Shown here one piece after another: positions 61,531 through 64,000 of a stretch of DNA of 64,000 bases. Numbering within the stretch: position 1 is the stretch's first letter; each line of letters opens with the position of its first letter. The notes below the pieces were generated by a model. The model did not search any database. It had not been told where the DNA came from and saw nothing but the letters and a program-made list of their open reading frames with translations. The position numbers and the translations under genes are program-made. Origin of the DNA: Diplocarpon mali (taxonomy: Eukaryota; Ascomycota; Leotiomycetes; Helotiales; Drepanopezizaceae); assembly GCA_024741835.1 (NCBI GenBank), contig JAENRP010000083.1:57499-121498 (forward strand). The letters are read 5' to 3'.

Positions 61531-62063
61531 ATACAAGCTCGTAGATTATATGTTATGGATAGTATGTTTTAAGGATATAAGCTCGTAGATTATATATAAT
61601 GGCAAGTATATTCGAGGGATATAAGCTCGTAGATTTTATATTATAGGTAGCATGTTTAGGGGATACAAGTACGTAGATTACACATTATAGACGGCATATC
61701 TAGGGGATATAAGCTCGTAAATTATATATTATAGATAGCAAGCTTCAGGGATATAGGCTTATAGATTACATACTCTAGATAGCATATTAAGGGGTTACAA
61801 GCTCGTAGATTATATGTTATAGATAGTATGTTTCGGGGATATAAGCTTATAGATTATATATAATGGATAGTATTTTCAAGACATATAAGCTCGTAGATTA
61901 TATATTATAGATAAAATGTTTTAAGGATATAAGCTAGTAGATTAAATTATATATCATAGATAGTATGTTAAGGGGATACAAGCTCGTAGATTATATATTA
62001 TAGACAGCATATTAAGGGGAAACAAGCTCGTAAATTACATGTTATAGACAGCATGTTGAGGGG
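61531..62063. repeat. 44-bp AT-rich minisatellite, 12 units
   Basis: Twelve tandem units of 44 bp with consensus close to atataagctcgtagattata followed by tattatagatagcatgttaa and gggg. One unit has a 5-bp insertion (near 61,940), so 12 x 44 + 5 equals the 533 bp covered. Units differ by a few bases each, and variant bases are shared between non-adjacent units, which suggests unequal exchange. There are no unique spacers. Confidence 0.93.
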
Positions 62064-62182
62064 CGCCGTACAGATCTGGCATATTTGCACTTGAGCCCAC
62101 CGTCGGCCGCACTAGGCCGGCGCCCTCAGTCGGCCAAACCTCGACCCTTCTCCCGAGCTTCTCATGGTATCTAGAGCTTGAT

Positions 62183-62611
62183 ATGATAATGGGAGTTCCA
62201 CCGATCGTCTCTACCCACCTCGACACTTATCGTGCCCCAACAATGATGCGAATCGCTACCTGTTCTCACCTGGCACTCGATGAGATTCACTCCTCCCTGG
62301 TTTCCATGGCTCGCTCCCCCCCAATCGACCTGGACAGAATGCTAGTCACCGATTTCGAACCCGATGATTTCGAGCCCGTCAGCTTCATCAGTGAAGATGG
62401 ATCCGATACATGGCAGCGGGGCGAGGTCGGGGATATTCCCTATCGCGAACCCTCCCCGGTCCTTGGAAGTTCGAGTGTGTTGTTCCATCCCGAGGCAGAT
62501 GCGCACCACCAGCCACCTGCTTTTCCACGGACATCCAGGCCCCCCTCCAAGCACCACTCCTGCATCGCCGCACGACCGAAGTCCGCGAGCACATCGACAG
62601 AGTACGTGTAA
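62183..62611 (+). CDS. Hypothetical protein, possible first exon of an unresolved gene
   Basis: A 142-codon frame begins at ATG 62,183, about 120 bp after the minisatellite. The stretch SPPIDLDRMLVTDFEPDDFEPVSFISEDG is acidic and patterned and does not look like random sequence; the rest is Ser/Pro/His-rich. The frame stops at 62,611. Other frames stay open to about 63,020 (Ser/Pro-rich), so a spliced continuation is possible, but I could not find a convincing intron. No domain recognised. Confidence 0.3.
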   Translation: MIMGVPPIVSTHLDTYRAPTMMRIATCSHLALDEIHSSLVSMARSPPIDLDRMLVTDFEPDDFEPVSFISEDGSDTWQRGEVGDIPYREPSPVLGSSSVLFHPEADAHHQPPAFPRTSRPPSKHHSCIAARPKSASTSTEYV

Positions 62612-63280
62612 TCAGTCGAGGCCGTGGCTCCAGTAGCGACGTGTGGAGTCCTTGCGGCAGAAATCCCCCAAGTCAGATGATTCCCGAGGGCAGACAGCGG
62701 CCACCGTCTCGTGCACCTCCTCGTCGATCGCTCCCCTGGGCCCTTGGGTATTTGCGCTTGATTCTTCAGTCGCGTTCCTTGAGCCTCATCGACGTCATCA
62801 TCCCAGCGCTCCGATTCGACTTCAAATCCGAAATCGCGACCAGGAGAAGGAGAGGCTGGCGAGCGTCCAAGCTCCTCTCTCCAGGGCGGAAAACAAGATT
62901 CATCCCTGTCGACCGAGCAAACCCAGGCCCGTCACGTCAATAGGTACTCCACCAAGGCTTACTAGAGGTGCCGAACCATCTTCCCCTCCCAGCCTCGCCT
63001 CTCCCCTCTCACATCTCACTTGAGGTCTAGTATCATCCATCCCTTTGGACCTTCTTTGCGACCCGTCCCTCCTCCAGTCTCAACCGGCGCAAACACCATA
63101 CTCTGCTGACCCCCTCACCTCGAACCCGAAGACCATCGAACCCGAAGAACACACTGCCCGCTCGACATCTGCTTGGTTGAGGCGAGCGCGTCCCGTTACT
63201 GCGATCAATCTTCCTCGACTCGGCGACCGAGGCCAAACCACCACACCACACTTCCGCGCAAGCCAGCACGGCACGCCAAA
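62612..63280. other. Spacer before the MARVEL-like gene
   Basis: 669 bp, Pro/Ser-coding in several overlapping frames. It probably holds the promoter and leader of the next gene, and perhaps more exons of the hypothetical gene before it. Confidence 0.4.
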
Positions 63281-63987
63281 ATGCTCTTTGGCGTGTTCTT
63301 CGCCTTCTGGCGCTTGATGGAGATCATAACCTTGGTACGCTCTCCCCTCCTCCTCCCATCTCCCCAGAGCCTCCAGCTCCTGGCCTTCCCACCACGGAAC
63401 CAAGTGCGCCTAACGCCCCCTCCCTCTCTTTCCAGATCCCCTGCATGGGCATGCTCGCCTACTTCGTGCACATCTACGACGAGGCCAACGCGCTCACACC
63501 AGACGACATCCTCGTGCTCTTCATCGTCTCTGTGCTCGCGCTCGCCTGGGCCATCGCGACGCTCTTCACCTACCACCGGTCCAAGAACAACTCGCGCTTC
63601 GTCGCCTTGGTCGACCTTCTCTTCGTCGGGGCCTTCATCGGCGGCGTGTACACGCTGCGCTACATCGCGGACCAGAACTGCTCTCGCGTCACGGCGGGCT
63701 CGCCGCACACCATCTCCTTCGGCGACCTGGGCAGCGCGACCGTGAACGGGGTGCACGTTGCCGCGGACAAGCAGTGCGCGATGAAGAAGGCGTGTTTTGC
63801 GTTTGGCATCATGAACACGATCTTTTTCTTCATCACGAGCATGCTCGCCTTCTTCCATGGCACGAGTGGGGACCCCCGGAGGGATGTGTATGTGCGGGAG
63901 ACGACGCATGTTCGACGCCGGAGTGGGAGTCATAGGAGTCACAAGAGCCACAGGAGCCATTCGGGGCGGAGACATGCTTACGTGTAG
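63281..63987 (+). CDS. MARVEL-like four-helix membrane protein
   Basis: Two exons, 63281-63334 and 63436-63987, give about 201 aa; the 101-nt intron has a GTACGC donor and a TTTCCAG acceptor. Four hydrophobic helices are visible: FGVFFAFWRLMEIITLIPCM (about 3-22, extending to YFV), ILVLFIVSVLALAWAIATLF (about 43-62), FVALVDLLFVGAFIGGVYTL (about 73-92), and FAFGIMNTIFFFITSMLAFF near 130-150. This layout and the LVDLLFVGAFIGGVY segment after helix 3 are typical of fungal MARVEL-domain proteins, which act at membrane apposition sites or in sorting. A Cys-containing loop (DQNCSRV...DKQCAMKKAC) lies between helices 3 and 4. The tail is basic with SH repeats (SHRSHKSHRSH) and is probably cytosolic. 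The stop is 13 bp from the window end. Confidence 0.8.
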
Positions 63988-64000
63988 GGGGGGGGGTAAT

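Noticed and set aside
61531..62063. Regular repeat array considered as a CRISPR array
   Set aside because: Units are contiguous with no unique spacers and there are no cas genes; this is a eukaryotic minisatellite.

Overview
The window is nuclear DNA of a filamentous ascomycete (Pezizomycotina). Its genes are split by short GT-AG introns of about 46-132 nt, many with CTAAC or CTGAC-like branch sites. It carries nuclear genes for mitochondrial proteins (isoleucyl-tRNA synthetase, ribosomal protein uS8m), the aminoadipate-route lysine gene LYS12, a Clr5-domain protein, an AA9-type secreted protein and an NRPS-like A-T-R-R reductase. Long AT-rich, gene-poor stretches look like decayed repeats. 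I cannot place the genus. Fifteen genes are supported with some confidence and one more is tentative; exon coordinates were worked out by hand from reading frame, splice sites and family resemblance.

Layout. 1-4.1 kb: 3' end of a PHAF1/UPF0183 gene, then mitochondrial IleRS (ISM1), both +. 4.1-8.9 kb: AT-rich, gene-poor. 8.9-13 kb: ATRR-type glycine betaine reductase (+). 13.3-14.3 kb: mitochondrial carrier (-). 14.3-16.8 kb: spacer with a TA/CATA microsatellite. 16.8-18.0 kb: AA9-like secreted protein with Arg in place of the N-terminal copper-brace His (+). 19.1-19.8 kb: FSH-type serine hydrolase (-). 20-23 kb: gene-poor. 23.0-25.0 kb: uS8m (+) converging on LYS12 (-). 25.6-27.8 kb: large disordered protein (+). 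28.7-30.6 kb: Clr5 protein (-). 30.6-38 kb: AT-rich desert. 38.1-39.1 kb: unknown protein (-). 40.0-42.1 kb: kinetochore protein AME1/CENP-U (-). 42.9-45.3 kb: a 3beta-HSD-like dehydrogenase that appears spliced in frame to a hemerythrin-like, membrane-anchored domain (-). 45.3-49.3 kb: gene-poor, with a 15-N assembly gap. 49.3-50.8 kb: anhydro-MurNAc-kinase-like protein (-). 51.7-55.2 kb: 11-exon OPT oligopeptide transporter (-). 55.2-59.6 kb: gene-poor. 59.6-60.4 kb: 2EXR-domain protein (+). 61.5-62.1 kb: 44-bp minisatellite. 63.3-64.0 kb: four-helix MARVEL-like membrane protein (+).

Most genes are ordinary housekeeping neighbours with no shared pathway. The points most worth following are the dehydrogenase-hemerythrin fusion, the AA9 protein that has lost its histidine brace and gained an acidic Ser/Asp tail, the ATRR choline-recycling enzyme, and the adjacency of a bacterial-type anhydro-muramic-acid kinase to a peptide importer, which might (speculatively) serve scavenging of bacterial wall fragments. 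Two copies of a small inverted-repeat element and a degenerate dispersed repeat with C-to-T-type differences point to past mobile-element activity and repeat-induced mutation.
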